Shown one piece after another: positions 1 to 7,106 of a stretch of DNA of 16,136 nt. The first letter of the stretch is position 1; each line of letters starts with the position of its first letter. Position numbers and translations under genes: made by a program. This DNA is from Microcaldota archaeon (lineage in GTDB: Archaea; Micrarchaeota; Micrarchaeia; Anstonellales; Bilamarchaeaceae). The notes beneath the pieces are model-generated. The model ran no database searches. It had not been told where the DNA came from and saw nothing but the letters and a program-made list of their open reading frames with translations. The DNA lies in assembly GCA_026992595.1 (NCBI GenBank), contig JALWZW010000048.1, positions 1 to 16,136 of the forward strand, read 5' to 3'.

Positions 1-1091
1 TAGTGGAGGTGGGGGAAAATTCGCCTATTTTAGACCTTCTCCCTTTCATCTCCTCGTTGGCACTTATTTTGCTTCTTTTTGATGGTAGTATGGAATTTGA
101 TATTTTCTCCTTTGCAAAAACCATCCCTAAAAGCACCTTATTTACGCTGTTGGTTTTTATCCTTACCATTTTAGGTGTGGCTTCTCTCGCCTCCGCTTTT
201 TTGGGCTGGAGTTTTTTAGACGGCCTCTTGTTGGGCGCAGTGGTGGGCGGTTCTAGCGGCGCTGTGGTTATCTCTTTGGTGGAAGGCGCTAAAATAAAAA
301 AGGAAACAAAAAATTTGCTAACTGTTGAATCCACCATTACAGACGCGCTTGTTATTTTAACCGCAGTTATTTTAATTCAGTTAATAAGCGCTCAATTCGC
401 TCCAGAAGCAGGCAAGGTAGCAGGGCTTTTCCTCTCCTCTTTCACCATTGCTATCGCGTTGGGCTTAGCAGCCGCCTTTTTATGGATCTTCTTATTAAAT
501 CGCGGAGAGGTGGAAAATTATAGCTATATGCTCATGCTTGCTCTCCTTTTTGTGCTCTATTCAATAACCGAAGCGACAGGAGGGAATGGCGGTATCGCGG
601 TCTTCACTTTTGGCCTTACTCTGGGCAACGCACGCAAAATAGGCAAGTTGGTTAAGGCAGATTGGACAAACCCTCTTAAGCGCTCCACACGAATTTTTCA
701 TGATGAAGTTTCTTTCTTCGTAAGAACTTTCTTCTTTGTCTATGTGGGGATGCTTTTCTCTGCTCGCTATTTTAGTTTGGAAATTATTGGCGTGGCTTTG
801 GGCATCCTTTTAATAGTTCTTATTTGCCGCTTTTTGGTGCAGCGCCTCATGCTAAAGGAACTTCCCCCTCCAGATAAAAATATGGTTATAACCATGATGC
901 CGCGAGGGCTTGCAGCCGCCGTAGTCGCTTCTCTCCCTGCCACTTCCGGCCTTATCCTCCCTCTTTTTAAGGAGTATGTATTTATGGTAATATTGCTTAC
1001 AAACATTGCTGCTACTTTGGGCGTGTTCCTTTTCCATTCTGAGGAAGTTAAGAAGGAGGATAAAGTAGAGGAAGAAAAGGTGAGCCTTTAA
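1..1091 (+). CDS. Cation/proton antiporter (CPA1/NhaP-like), 5' end missing
   Basis: Integral membrane protein that probably exchanges Na+ or K+ for H+ across the cytoplasmic membrane. The visible 362 residues are almost entirely hydrophobic helices, about ten of them. Family-like motifs are GGSSGAVVISL (about residues 82-92), ESTITDALVIL (about 109-119), which carries the conserved acidic residue of the transport site, the AVFTFGLTLGN helix near 200, and PRGLAAAVVA near 300. The tail is short and acidic/lysine-rich. The frame is open to the left edge; the GTG at position 3 is an internal codon, because CPA1 proteins have an additional N-terminal helix or so before this point. The stop overlaps the ABCE1 start as TAATG, so the two genes are probably co-transcribed. 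Ion specificity cannot be read from the sequence. Fairly sure of the family, not of the subfamily. Confidence 0.85.
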   Translation, partial: VEVGENSPILDLLPFISSLALILLLFDGSMEFDIFSFAKTIPKSTLFTLLVFILTILGVASLASAFLGWSFLDGLLLGAVVGGSSGAVVISLVEGAKIKKETKNLLTVESTITDALVILTAVILIQLISAQFAPEAGKVAGLFLSSFTIAIALGLAAAFLWIFLLNRGEVENYSYMLMLALLFVLYSITEATGGNGGIAVFTFGLTLGNARKIGKLVKADWTNPLKRSTRIFHDEVSFFVRTFFFVYVGMLFSARYFSLEIIGVALGILLIVLICRFLVQRLMLKELPPPDKNMVITMMPRGLAAAVVASLPATSGLILPLFKEYVFMVILLTNIAATLGVFLFHSEEVKKEDKVEEEKVSL

Positions 1092-2779
1092 TGGGTGTGC
1101 GGATTGCTGTGCTGGACCGCTCGGTATGCATAGAAAAAAAATGCGGTTATGTGTGCATGAAAGTTTGCCCTCCTAACAGAATGGGCGAAGAGTGTATTTA
1201 TATTGAGGAAGGCGGTGTTTTTCCTGTTATCTCTGAAGAACTTTGTATTGGCTGCGGCCTGTGCGTTAAAAAATGCCCCGTATCTTGCATAGAGATTATT
1301 AATTTGGCGCACGAGTTGGAAGACCCTATTTTTCAATACGGTATCAACACTTTTCGCCTTTATCGTTTGCCTCTTCCCCGCGAAGGAAGCGCGGTTGCTT
1401 TGGTAGGAAAGAATGGTATAGGAAAAAGCACCGCTCTTAAACTTTTGGCAGGCCAACTATCGCCCAATTTTGCGATATTTGATAGGAAAATTAGCGAGGA
1501 AGATTTTGAAAAAAAACTAAGGCCTGAGTGGAGGCGCTTTTTGGGGCAAAAGAGGAAGGTGAGCATAAAGCCCCAAAATATAGAGCGCATTCGCTCCTTT
1601 AAAGGCACGGTGCGCCAACTGCTCTCTCAAACCGGTGTTTCAGAAGAAGCCATTGCTCTATTCTCTTTAAACCCAATTTTGGAAAGAGAGGTTAGCGCTT
1701 TATCTGGAGGTGAATTGCAGAGGGTGGCGCTTGCTGTTTGCTATGGCCGAGATGCGGACATATACTACATAGACGAACCAACCAATTATTTGGATATAGG
1801 CGAACGCCTTAGAACCGCTATCATCATGAAATCGCTAACCGAAAAAGGCGATGTGCTTTTTGTGGAACATGATTTAACAGTGCTGGATTATGTTAGCGAT
1901 TATGTTTATGTTTTTTACGGCGAGGAAAATACTTATGGTGTGGTTTCCGGGATTAAAAACACGCGCAACGGCATCAACGAGTATTTGGCAGGTTATTTGA
2001 AAGATGAAAATGTGCGCTTTAGAGACCATGACCTTAAATTTTCTTCTTTCAGCGAAGTGGAGCGCACCTCTAAGATTCTTTATTCTTACCCTGCTCTTGA
2101 GAAAACGCTTTCTTCCTTTGCTTTTAAAAGCGAGGAAGGGGAGATAAGAGAGGGCGAGGTGGTGGGGATAGTGGGCAAAAATGCGCTTGGAAAGACGCTT
2201 TTCCTCAACGAACTTAAAAGCATTTTCAACGCTTCTGTTTCTCACAAGCCCCAATATCTTTCACCTAAAGAGGTTTTGGTGAAGGAGTATTTAGAAGGGG
2301 GGCGTGCAGGTGTGGTGGAGGAATGCAAGCGCGCCTTTAGGTTGCAGCCCATTATGGAAAAGAGGATGGATGAGCTTTCAGGCGGCCAATTGCAAAGAGT
2401 GGAAATCACCAAAGCGTTGAGCAGAGAGGCAGATATTTATTTATTAGATGAGCCCAGCGCCTTTTTAGATATTGAACAGCGCTTTGAATTGGCGCGCCTG
2501 CTCAAGAAGGCGATAGGGGAGAAATGCGCTTTTGTGGTAGACCATGATATTGTGCTTATAGACAACATCTCCAGCCGCCTTATTGTGTTTACTGGTGAGA
2601 GTTCTGTGCAAGGGAGGGCAAGCGCACCTATGGATAAGAGAGAAGGGATGAGCGCATTTTTAAAGAGTGTTGATATCACTATGAGGCGCGATAAGGAGAG
2701 CAGGAGGCCCAGAATAAACAAGCCAGGGAGCAGGTTGGACAGGGAGCAAAGAGAGAGCGGAGATTATTATGCGTTCTGA
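1091..2779 (+). CDS. ABCE1 / RNase L inhibitor homolog, ribosome recycling ATPase
   Basis: Twin-ATPase iron-sulfur protein that splits ribosomes into subunits after termination. All family parts are present in 562 residues: an N-terminal double ferredoxin region with Cys at about 13, 18, 22, 26 and 52, 55, 58, 62; first nucleotide-binding domain with Walker A GKNGIGKST (106-114), signature LSGGELQRVA (204-213) and Walker B DIYYIDEPTNYLD (223-235); second domain with Walker A GKNALGKT (362-369), signature LSGGQLQRVE (429-438) and Walker B DIYLLDEPSAFLD (448-460); and the conserved C-terminus with INKPGSRLDREQ. The second Walker A reads NALGKT where NGIGKT is usual, which still fits GxxxxGKT. 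The length is slightly short of the usual ~590. The start is the ATG in TAATG, preceded by GGTGA at 1079-1083. Found only in archaea and eukaryotes, so this gene fixes the domain of life. Confidence 0.97.
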   Translation: MGVRIAVLDRSVCIEKKCGYVCMKVCPPNRMGEECIYIEEGGVFPVISEELCIGCGLCVKKCPVSCIEIINLAHELEDPIFQYGINTFRLYRLPLPREGSAVALVGKNGIGKSTALKLLAGQLSPNFAIFDRKISEEDFEKKLRPEWRRFLGQKRKVSIKPQNIERIRSFKGTVRQLLSQTGVSEEAIALFSLNPILEREVSALSGGELQRVALAVCYGRDADIYYIDEPTNYLDIGERLRTAIIMKSLTEKGDVLFVEHDLTVLDYVSDYVYVFYGEENTYGVVSGIKNTRNGINEYLAGYLKDENVRFRDHDLKFSSFSEVERTSKILYSYPALEKTLSSFAFKSEEGEIREGEVVGIVGKNALGKTLFLNELKSIFNASVSHKPQYLSPKEVLVKEYLEGGRAGVVEECKRAFRLQPIMEKRMDELSGGQLQRVEITKALSREADIYLLDEPSAFLDIEQRFELARLLKKAIGEKCAFVVDHDIVLIDNISSRLIVFTGESSVQGRASAPMDKREGMSAFLKSVDITMRRDKESRRPRINKPGSRLDREQRESGDYYAF

Positions 2780-2803
2780 ATTACGAATATGGCGCAGGGG
2801 GCG

Positions 2804-2850
2804 TTTTATAAATTTTTCTCCCATAAACTTTTATTTGTGGGTGTTATTAT
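2804..2850 (+). promoter_or_regulatory. Putative promoter of the carbonic anhydrase-glmS operon
   Basis: The 71-base gap after ABCE1 holds a TATA-like TTTTATAAA (2804-2812) and a second AT-rich stretch, AAACTTTTAT (2826-2835). The first would leave a short leader with GGGTG (2839-2843) as a possible ribosome binding site before the ATG at 2851; the second would give a leaderless transcript. The sequence does not decide between them. Confidence 0.4.
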
Positions 2851-3801
2851 ATGTCAGCATCTGTAACCTCCCAAAAACCTAGAGAGGTAGTGAGAGCTAG
2901 ACCCCCTTTTTCTAAGTATAAGGAACTTGTTACTACTATTGGCAGATTGGTTTTAGGGAACATTCAACATAAAAATTTAGTGAATAGAAAGGAGGCAGAG
3001 GCAAGACGGAATAAAATAGCAAGAGGAGAGGCAGACGCGGTAGTTATTGCATGCTCTGATGCGCGCCTTCCTGTTTTGGACAGCGATAAAACAGCGGTGT
3101 TTGTGCGTGTTGCTGGGAATGTGGTTTCATATAAAGCGGTGGAAAAAGCGCTTTCTATGCTTAAGAAAGATGGGTTGGTTGTGGTTTTAGGTCATTGTGC
3201 TTGCGGAGCGGTTAAGGAGCACAACAGTTGGGTTGCAAAGGGCAAAGGAAGCACCGGTGTGGCCTGCATGGATAAGCTTTTAAACGCTGTAAAAGGCGCT
3301 TCGCCTGAAGAAAATGTTAAGGAACAGGTGGCGCTCTTGAAGGAAAAACACCCCTCTTTGGCAGTGGTGGGCGCGGTTTATGATTGGAATAGCGGAAAAA
3401 TAAAAGAGGTGGCAGGAACCCCCTCTGCTTTATGGGAGGATTTGAAGGCAGCATGGGTGCGCTACCACCTCACCCATACCAATCCTGAAGAATTAAAGAG
3501 CCAAACCCCTCATTCCATAGCCATAGTCCCTCTTGACCTTCCTTTCTCCCCTCATAGGATTTTTTCCGCTGGCCAAAACCAGATCTTTACTGTGAGTTGT
3601 GAGGGCAAGATAGGGGATTGCGCGATGGCTTCTATTCTTTATGCAGTAGAACATCTTAACACCAAACACATCATACTTCTTGCCGGCGAGAGCGCTCTTC
3701 TTGACCAGTGGGAGGAACAGTTGCGAGGTTTAGAAGTGGTTATCACCAAAGCGCTTTATAAAGAGGATGGGGGCGTGGAGTTAATTAGATGTGTGGAATA
3801 G
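2851..3801 (+). CDS. Beta-class carbonic anhydrase with a degenerate second CA-like domain
   Basis: Interconverts CO2 and bicarbonate. Residues ~30-200 form a standard beta-carbonic anhydrase domain: CSDAR (68-72, zinc Cys with the Asp-Arg pair), FVRVAGN (84-90), HCAC (115-118, zinc His and Cys) and GAVYDWNSGKI (174-184). Residues ~220-316 look like a second copy of the same fold: PLDLPFSPHRIF sits where CSDSRvpPeliF is expected, then IFTVSCEGKI matches the FVvRNaGN strand, ILYAVEHLNTKHIILLAG matches the LeYAVehLgvk.IvVlGH element. All zinc ligands are missing in the second copy. Beta-CAs are usually ~180-230 residues, so 316 fits a domain plus a half-copy. The gene overlaps glmS by 13 bases in another frame, so the two are translated from one message. 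The first domain is confident; the second is my own alignment by eye. Confidence 0.88.
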   Translation: MSASVTSQKPREVVRARPPFSKYKELVTTIGRLVLGNIQHKNLVNRKEAEARRNKIARGEADAVVIACSDARLPVLDSDKTAVFVRVAGNVVSYKAVEKALSMLKKDGLVVVLGHCACGAVKEHNSWVAKGKGSTGVACMDKLLNAVKGASPEENVKEQVALLKEKHPSLAVVGAVYDWNSGKIKEVAGTPSALWEDLKAAWVRYHLTHTNPEELKSQTPHSIAIVPLDLPFSPHRIFSAGQNQIFTVSCEGKIGDCAMASILYAVEHLNTKHIILLAGESALLDQWEEQLRGLEVVITKALYKEDGGVELIRCVE

Positions 3802-5435
3802 TCGGTTATTTAGGTGAAGAAGCAGGAAAAAATGCGCTTAAGGCCCTTCGCTGCTTAGATTATAGAGGGTATGACTCTGCAGGCATTGCTATTATTAAGC
3901 AAGGCGCTTTAAAGGTTTTTAAGACTTTAGGCGAAGTTTCGCTGTTGAAAGCAGAGGAGGGCGGAAGCTTAGCAATAGCGCACACAAGATGGGCAACTCA
4001 CGGCGCGGTTTCTTTGGCCAACACCCATCCTCATGTTGATTGCAAAGAGAAAGTGGCTATAGTGCATAACGGCATTATTGAAAATTGGGATGTTTTGAAG
4101 GCTCAGTTGAAAGGGCATCATTTTGTCTCCCAAACAGATTCTGAAGTTATCGCCCACCTCATAGAAGAATTTTTGCTAAAAGGCGCTAACCCTTATGAAG
4201 CGTTTAAGAAGGCGGTGGCGCTCTTAAAGGGCTCTTACGCAATTCTCTGCATTATAGAGGGATTTAAAGGCATCTTTTTTGCAAAAAATAAAACCCCTCT
4301 CATTCTCGCTTCCTCGCCGCACGCCTACGCTCTCTCTTCTGATTGCGCCTCTTTAGGCGGCATGTCTGTTTTTCCGCTGGAGGACGGGATGTGGGGCTGG
4401 GTTGATAAACGCTTTAATGTTTTTGCGGGCGACAAAGAGATTAAACCTCAGTTTAAAGAATTGAACGGCGAGAATAGAGAGGAGGGGTTGGGAAGTTGGC
4501 CTCATTACATGCTGAAGGAGATTGAAGAGCAAAAGCACATTTGCTCTCAACTCCCTGAAGCAAAACTCCCTAATTTCAAAAGTTTTAAAGTGGTGGGGGC
4601 GGGCAGCTCCTACCATGCTTCGCTCTATTTATCCTCGCTTTTAAATTTGAACGGCATCCTTGCTTTTCCCTCCTTGGCAAGCGAATATGCGCTTTCTCCC
4701 CCTGCCGAGTGCGTTATTGCTTTCAGTCAAAGCGGGGAAACTGCAGATATTTTAGAGGCGCTATCTCGTGAAAAGGCGCATAAAATAGGCATAACCAATG
4801 CTCTCTACTCCTCTTTAACGCGGATGTGTGATGAAGTTATTTTTATGAATGCGGGGTGGGAGCGCGCGGTTGCTGCCACAAAAACCTTTTTAGCGCAACT
4901 TATTCTTTCTTCAAAACTAGCAGGTGTTTATGAGGAATCACTTCAGGAGCAAATCTCGCGCGCGCTTAAGGTTGATGTTTCTAAAGCGACCGACTTAATA
5001 AAGGATAAAAGCCATGTTTTTTATATAGGGCGCGGCTTGTGTTATCCCATTGCATTAGAGGGCGCTTTAAAGCTTAAGGAGATTGCTTATATAGCTGCAG
5101 AGGGTTATGCTGGCGGGGAATTGAAGCATGGACCGTTGAGTTTGGTGGAAGAGGGCAAGGTGGTTGTGGCAATTCTTTCTTCTCAAAGCCCTTATTATGC
5201 AAAGATGGTCTCTAACATTAAAGAAGCGGTTGCAAGAGGTGGAGAGGTGGTGGCTGTATCTGATGCTCCTCTTCCCTTTGCCTCCATTAACCTCACCCTT
5301 CCAAAAACGCGATGGGAACTTTTTCCTATTTTAGCAACCATCCCTCTCCAAAGATTGGCTTATGAAGTGGCGGTTAAGCGAGGTCTCAATCCTGATAAAC
5401 CGCGCAATCTTGCTAAATCGGTCACCGTAGAATAA
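3789..5435 (+). CDS. glmS: Glutamine-fructose-6-phosphate aminotransferase (isomerizing)
   Basis: Makes glucosamine-6-phosphate from fructose-6-phosphate and glutamine, the entry step to UDP-GlcNAc and surface glycans. The N-terminal glutaminase domain begins M-CGIVGY, which fixes the start: Cys2 is the nucleophile exposed when Met is removed. Further glutaminase motifs are LDYRGYDSAG, HTRWATHG and HNGIIEN. Two sugar-isomerase (SIS) domains follow: GAGSSYHAS near 272 and SQSGETAD near 314 in the first, then IGRGLCYPIALEGALKLKEI and GELKHGPLSLVE in the second. The protein ends in the diagnostic PRNLAKSVTVE. At 548 residues it is about 60 shorter than typical bacterial GlmS, with shortened linkers but no missing motif. 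GGAG at 3777-3780 inside the carbonic anhydrase gene may serve as its ribosome binding site. Confidence 0.96.
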   Translation: MCGIVGYLGEEAGKNALKALRCLDYRGYDSAGIAIIKQGALKVFKTLGEVSLLKAEEGGSLAIAHTRWATHGAVSLANTHPHVDCKEKVAIVHNGIIENWDVLKAQLKGHHFVSQTDSEVIAHLIEEFLLKGANPYEAFKKAVALLKGSYAILCIIEGFKGIFFAKNKTPLILASSPHAYALSSDCASLGGMSVFPLEDGMWGWVDKRFNVFAGDKEIKPQFKELNGENREEGLGSWPHYMLKEIEEQKHICSQLPEAKLPNFKSFKVVGAGSSYHASLYLSSLLNLNGILAFPSLASEYALSPPAECVIAFSQSGETADILEALSREKAHKIGITNALYSSLTRMCDEVIFMNAGWERAVAATKTFLAQLILSSKLAGVYEESLQEQISRALKVDVSKATDLIKDKSHVFYIGRGLCYPIALEGALKLKEIAYIAAEGYAGGELKHGPLSLVEEGKVVVAILSSQSPYYAKMVSNIKEAVARGGEVVAVSDAPLPFASINLTLPKTRWELFPILATIPLQRLAYEVAVKRGLNPDKPRNLAKSVTVE

Positions 5436-5442
5436 GCTTTAG

Positions 5443-5449
5443 TTTTTTT
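5443..5449 (+). terminator. Poly-T terminator candidate after glmS
   Basis: A run of seven T lies 7 bases after the glmS stop, in the 19-base gap between the convergent glmS and RelA/SpoT-type genes. Archaeal RNA polymerase can stop at such T runs without a hairpin. No comparable T run serves the opposite strand. Confidence 0.4.
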
Positions 5450-5454
5450 AACCT

Positions 5455-6999
5455 TTATTTCCTTTTATTAACCTTCCTCAACAGCTCTTCTGCTCTTTTT
5501 CTGGCTCCAGGTGTTCTTGCCTGCCGAGCCAAAATCTCCAAAATCGCTCTTCCTACCGCTTTTCCCCCATCTATTACTTCCACCTTCCCGCTTTTTTGGG
5601 CAGGTTGGAGGAGCGAATGGTTTGCTTTTATGGGCTGGGTTAAATCCACTCCGCTCAAAAGGAGCGCCTCGCCCACAAGCGCACCCTCTCTTAAAGATAC
5701 CTTTCTTTCTTCCACCTTTTCCCCTCTTTTTATTACTACTTTATATGAGAAGTTGTGGGATATGGGTTTTCTTCTTTTTCCTGCCCTTCTTGCCAGCACA
5801 TCGTGGTAATGCTCTGCTACCTGTCTTGATATTCCTGAGTTCCCTCCTTTGTAGAGGTGGTGGGCTGCCCCTCCTCTCTCTGCATAATTCTCCATCTGCC
5901 TGTTTCTTATTATTATCTCAAAATTACAATAGCGCGGGTCTTTTACTTCTATATCCAAATGTAATGATTGGTAGCCGTTTGGTTTGGGGTTGGAAATCAT
6001 GTCTTCCCGCTTTATCTTGCATCTTAACCCTCCTTTCACTACTCTTCTCACGATGTTGGCAACCTCATTAAACCAATTCTGCCTATCCTGTGTAACTTCT
6101 CGTCTCCCTTTTTTTTCTAAAATGAGGGTGGCGGCAACATGGTCGTGGAGCAATTGAACGGTTTGCTCTACCATAAGCCCTTTTCTCTCATATCTTTCAC
6201 TTTTTTCCATTATTTTGCCCGGATGTTTTTTTGTTCTCATTTTTATTCTAAATTGGTAGTTGCGCTTTTTCATTTCTTCCTCTATGCTTTTCAACATCGC
6301 TTCTACACATCTTGCGGTGCTTTCTATTTTATCTTTCATATAATTTAAAATCTCCATCACTTCCTCGTATCTCTCTCTATCGTTATAGTAATAGTGCACT
6401 AAATAAAGGTCTCCTGCCAATCTCCTGTATCCAAATAAATCTGCCAAAGGAGAATATATTGCTTTTGCCCTTCTTCCTATTTTTTCTCCAATTTCTTCTG
6501 ACATTTTAAAATCTCCCACCGGCCAAAGAGTGGCAAGTTCAAACATCCTTACCAACAGTCCCAACGAGGGGCGGTGGAGCACTTTAAGGTAATCTTCTCT
6601 AGAGCCATAGATGTCTATATAACTTAATCTTTCATAGACCTCCAGCCCATCTGTCACTCTTTGCGATGTCATAAGACGCCCTATTTCTTTATTTTTTAGG
6701 CGTCTGCATAGTTGATGGGGTGTGCGAGGGGTGGGTTGCGGCAAAAAGCAGAGGAGCGCCAATTTCATGTTTATATCTTCTCTATCTTTTACTTCTCCCT
6801 CCACTTTTTCCACTTCCACCACTTGGTTTTCCAACGCTACTTGCAACCTGCTTATTCCTCTGTGTGCTGCCTCAGGTGGCAACAACTCTGCCAATTCTCT
6901 TACCGCCCTTCTTAACCTTGGGCTTTTAATTCTTTTTATTCTCCTCTCTATACTTTTTCCTAAACGGCGCTTTTGTGGAGGGAGGGTAGCTTTTTCCAT
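5455..6999 (-). CDS. RelA/SpoT homolog: (p)ppGpp synthetase with degenerate HD region and TGS-like tail
   Basis: Likely transfers pyrophosphate from ATP to GDP/GTP to make the alarmone (p)ppGpp. The synthetase core is clear: KKHPGKIMEK (257-266) for the R.K...SI..K element, DHVAATLIL (286-294) holding the metal-binding Asp, NPKPNGYQSLH (337-347) with the guanine-stacking Tyr, and FEIIIRNRQM followed by AERGGAAHHLYK (360-384) with the catalytic Glu. Just before it, YSPLADLFGYRRLAGDL (182-198) matches the helix joining the hydrolase and synthetase domains of long RSH enzymes. The N-terminal ~160 residues have the length of an HD hydrolase domain but lack its metal ligands: LLCFLPQP (82-89) stands where LLHDxxED is expected, and FELATLWPV where LADRLHN is expected. 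Residues ~415-510 resemble a TGS domain and following helix. Predicted synthetase only. RSH proteins are rare in archaea. Confidence 0.85.
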   Translation of the reverse strand: MEKATLPPQKRRLGKSIERRIKRIKSPRLRRAVRELAELLPPEAAHRGISRLQVALENQVVEVEKVEGEVKDREDINMKLALLCFLPQPTPRTPHQLCRRLKNKEIGRLMTSQRVTDGLEVYERLSYIDIYGSREDYLKVLHRPSLGLLVRMFELATLWPVGDFKMSEEIGEKIGRRAKAIYSPLADLFGYRRLAGDLYLVHYYYNDRERYEEVMEILNYMKDKIESTARCVEAMLKSIEEEMKKRNYQFRIKMRTKKHPGKIMEKSERYERKGLMVEQTVQLLHDHVAATLILEKKGRREVTQDRQNWFNEVANIVRRVVKGGLRCKIKREDMISNPKPNGYQSLHLDIEVKDPRYCNFEIIIRNRQMENYAERGGAAHHLYKGGNSGISRQVAEHYHDVLARRAGKRRKPISHNFSYKVVIKRGEKVEERKVSLREGALVGEALLLSGVDLTQPIKANHSLLQPAQKSGKVEVIDGGKAVGRAILEILARQARTPGARKRAEELLRKVNKRK

Positions 7000-7020
7000 A
7001 TTTATAATAATGTGTGTTAA

Positions 7021-7030
7021 AATATAAAAA
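7021..7030 (-). promoter_or_regulatory. TATA-like box of the RelA/SpoT-type gene
   Basis: On the minus strand this reads TTTTTATATT, centred about 26 bases before the ATG at 6999. That spacing places transcription start at or next to the start codon, so the message would be leaderless; no ribosome binding site is visible. Confidence 0.6.
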
Positions 7031-7077
7031 TTTAAGTAAATTTTCCGTTGTTGCTGTGTGGGGTTAAAATGAGAAAC

Positions 7078-7092
7078 TTTTTAATATTTATT
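7078..7092 (+). promoter_or_regulatory. TATA-like box of the RuBisCO gene
   Basis: The AT-rich stretch CTTTTTAATATTTATTT is centred about 23 bases before the ATG at 7107, again implying a leaderless message. It shares a 107-base divergent intergenic region with the RelA/SpoT-type gene; no clear operator repeat is visible between the two boxes. Confidence 0.55.
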
Positions 7093-7106
7093 TAAGAAAC
7101 CGCATT

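Noticed and set aside
3..5. GTG at position 3 as the true antiporter start
   Set aside because: The first transmembrane helix or so expected for CPA1 proteins is missing, and the window simply begins inside the gene.
5511..7027. Several plus-strand open frames opposite the RelA/SpoT-type gene
   Set aside because: They are low-complexity Leu/Phe/Pro/Ser antisense readings of a strongly supported gene, with no motif, promoter or ribosome binding site of their own.
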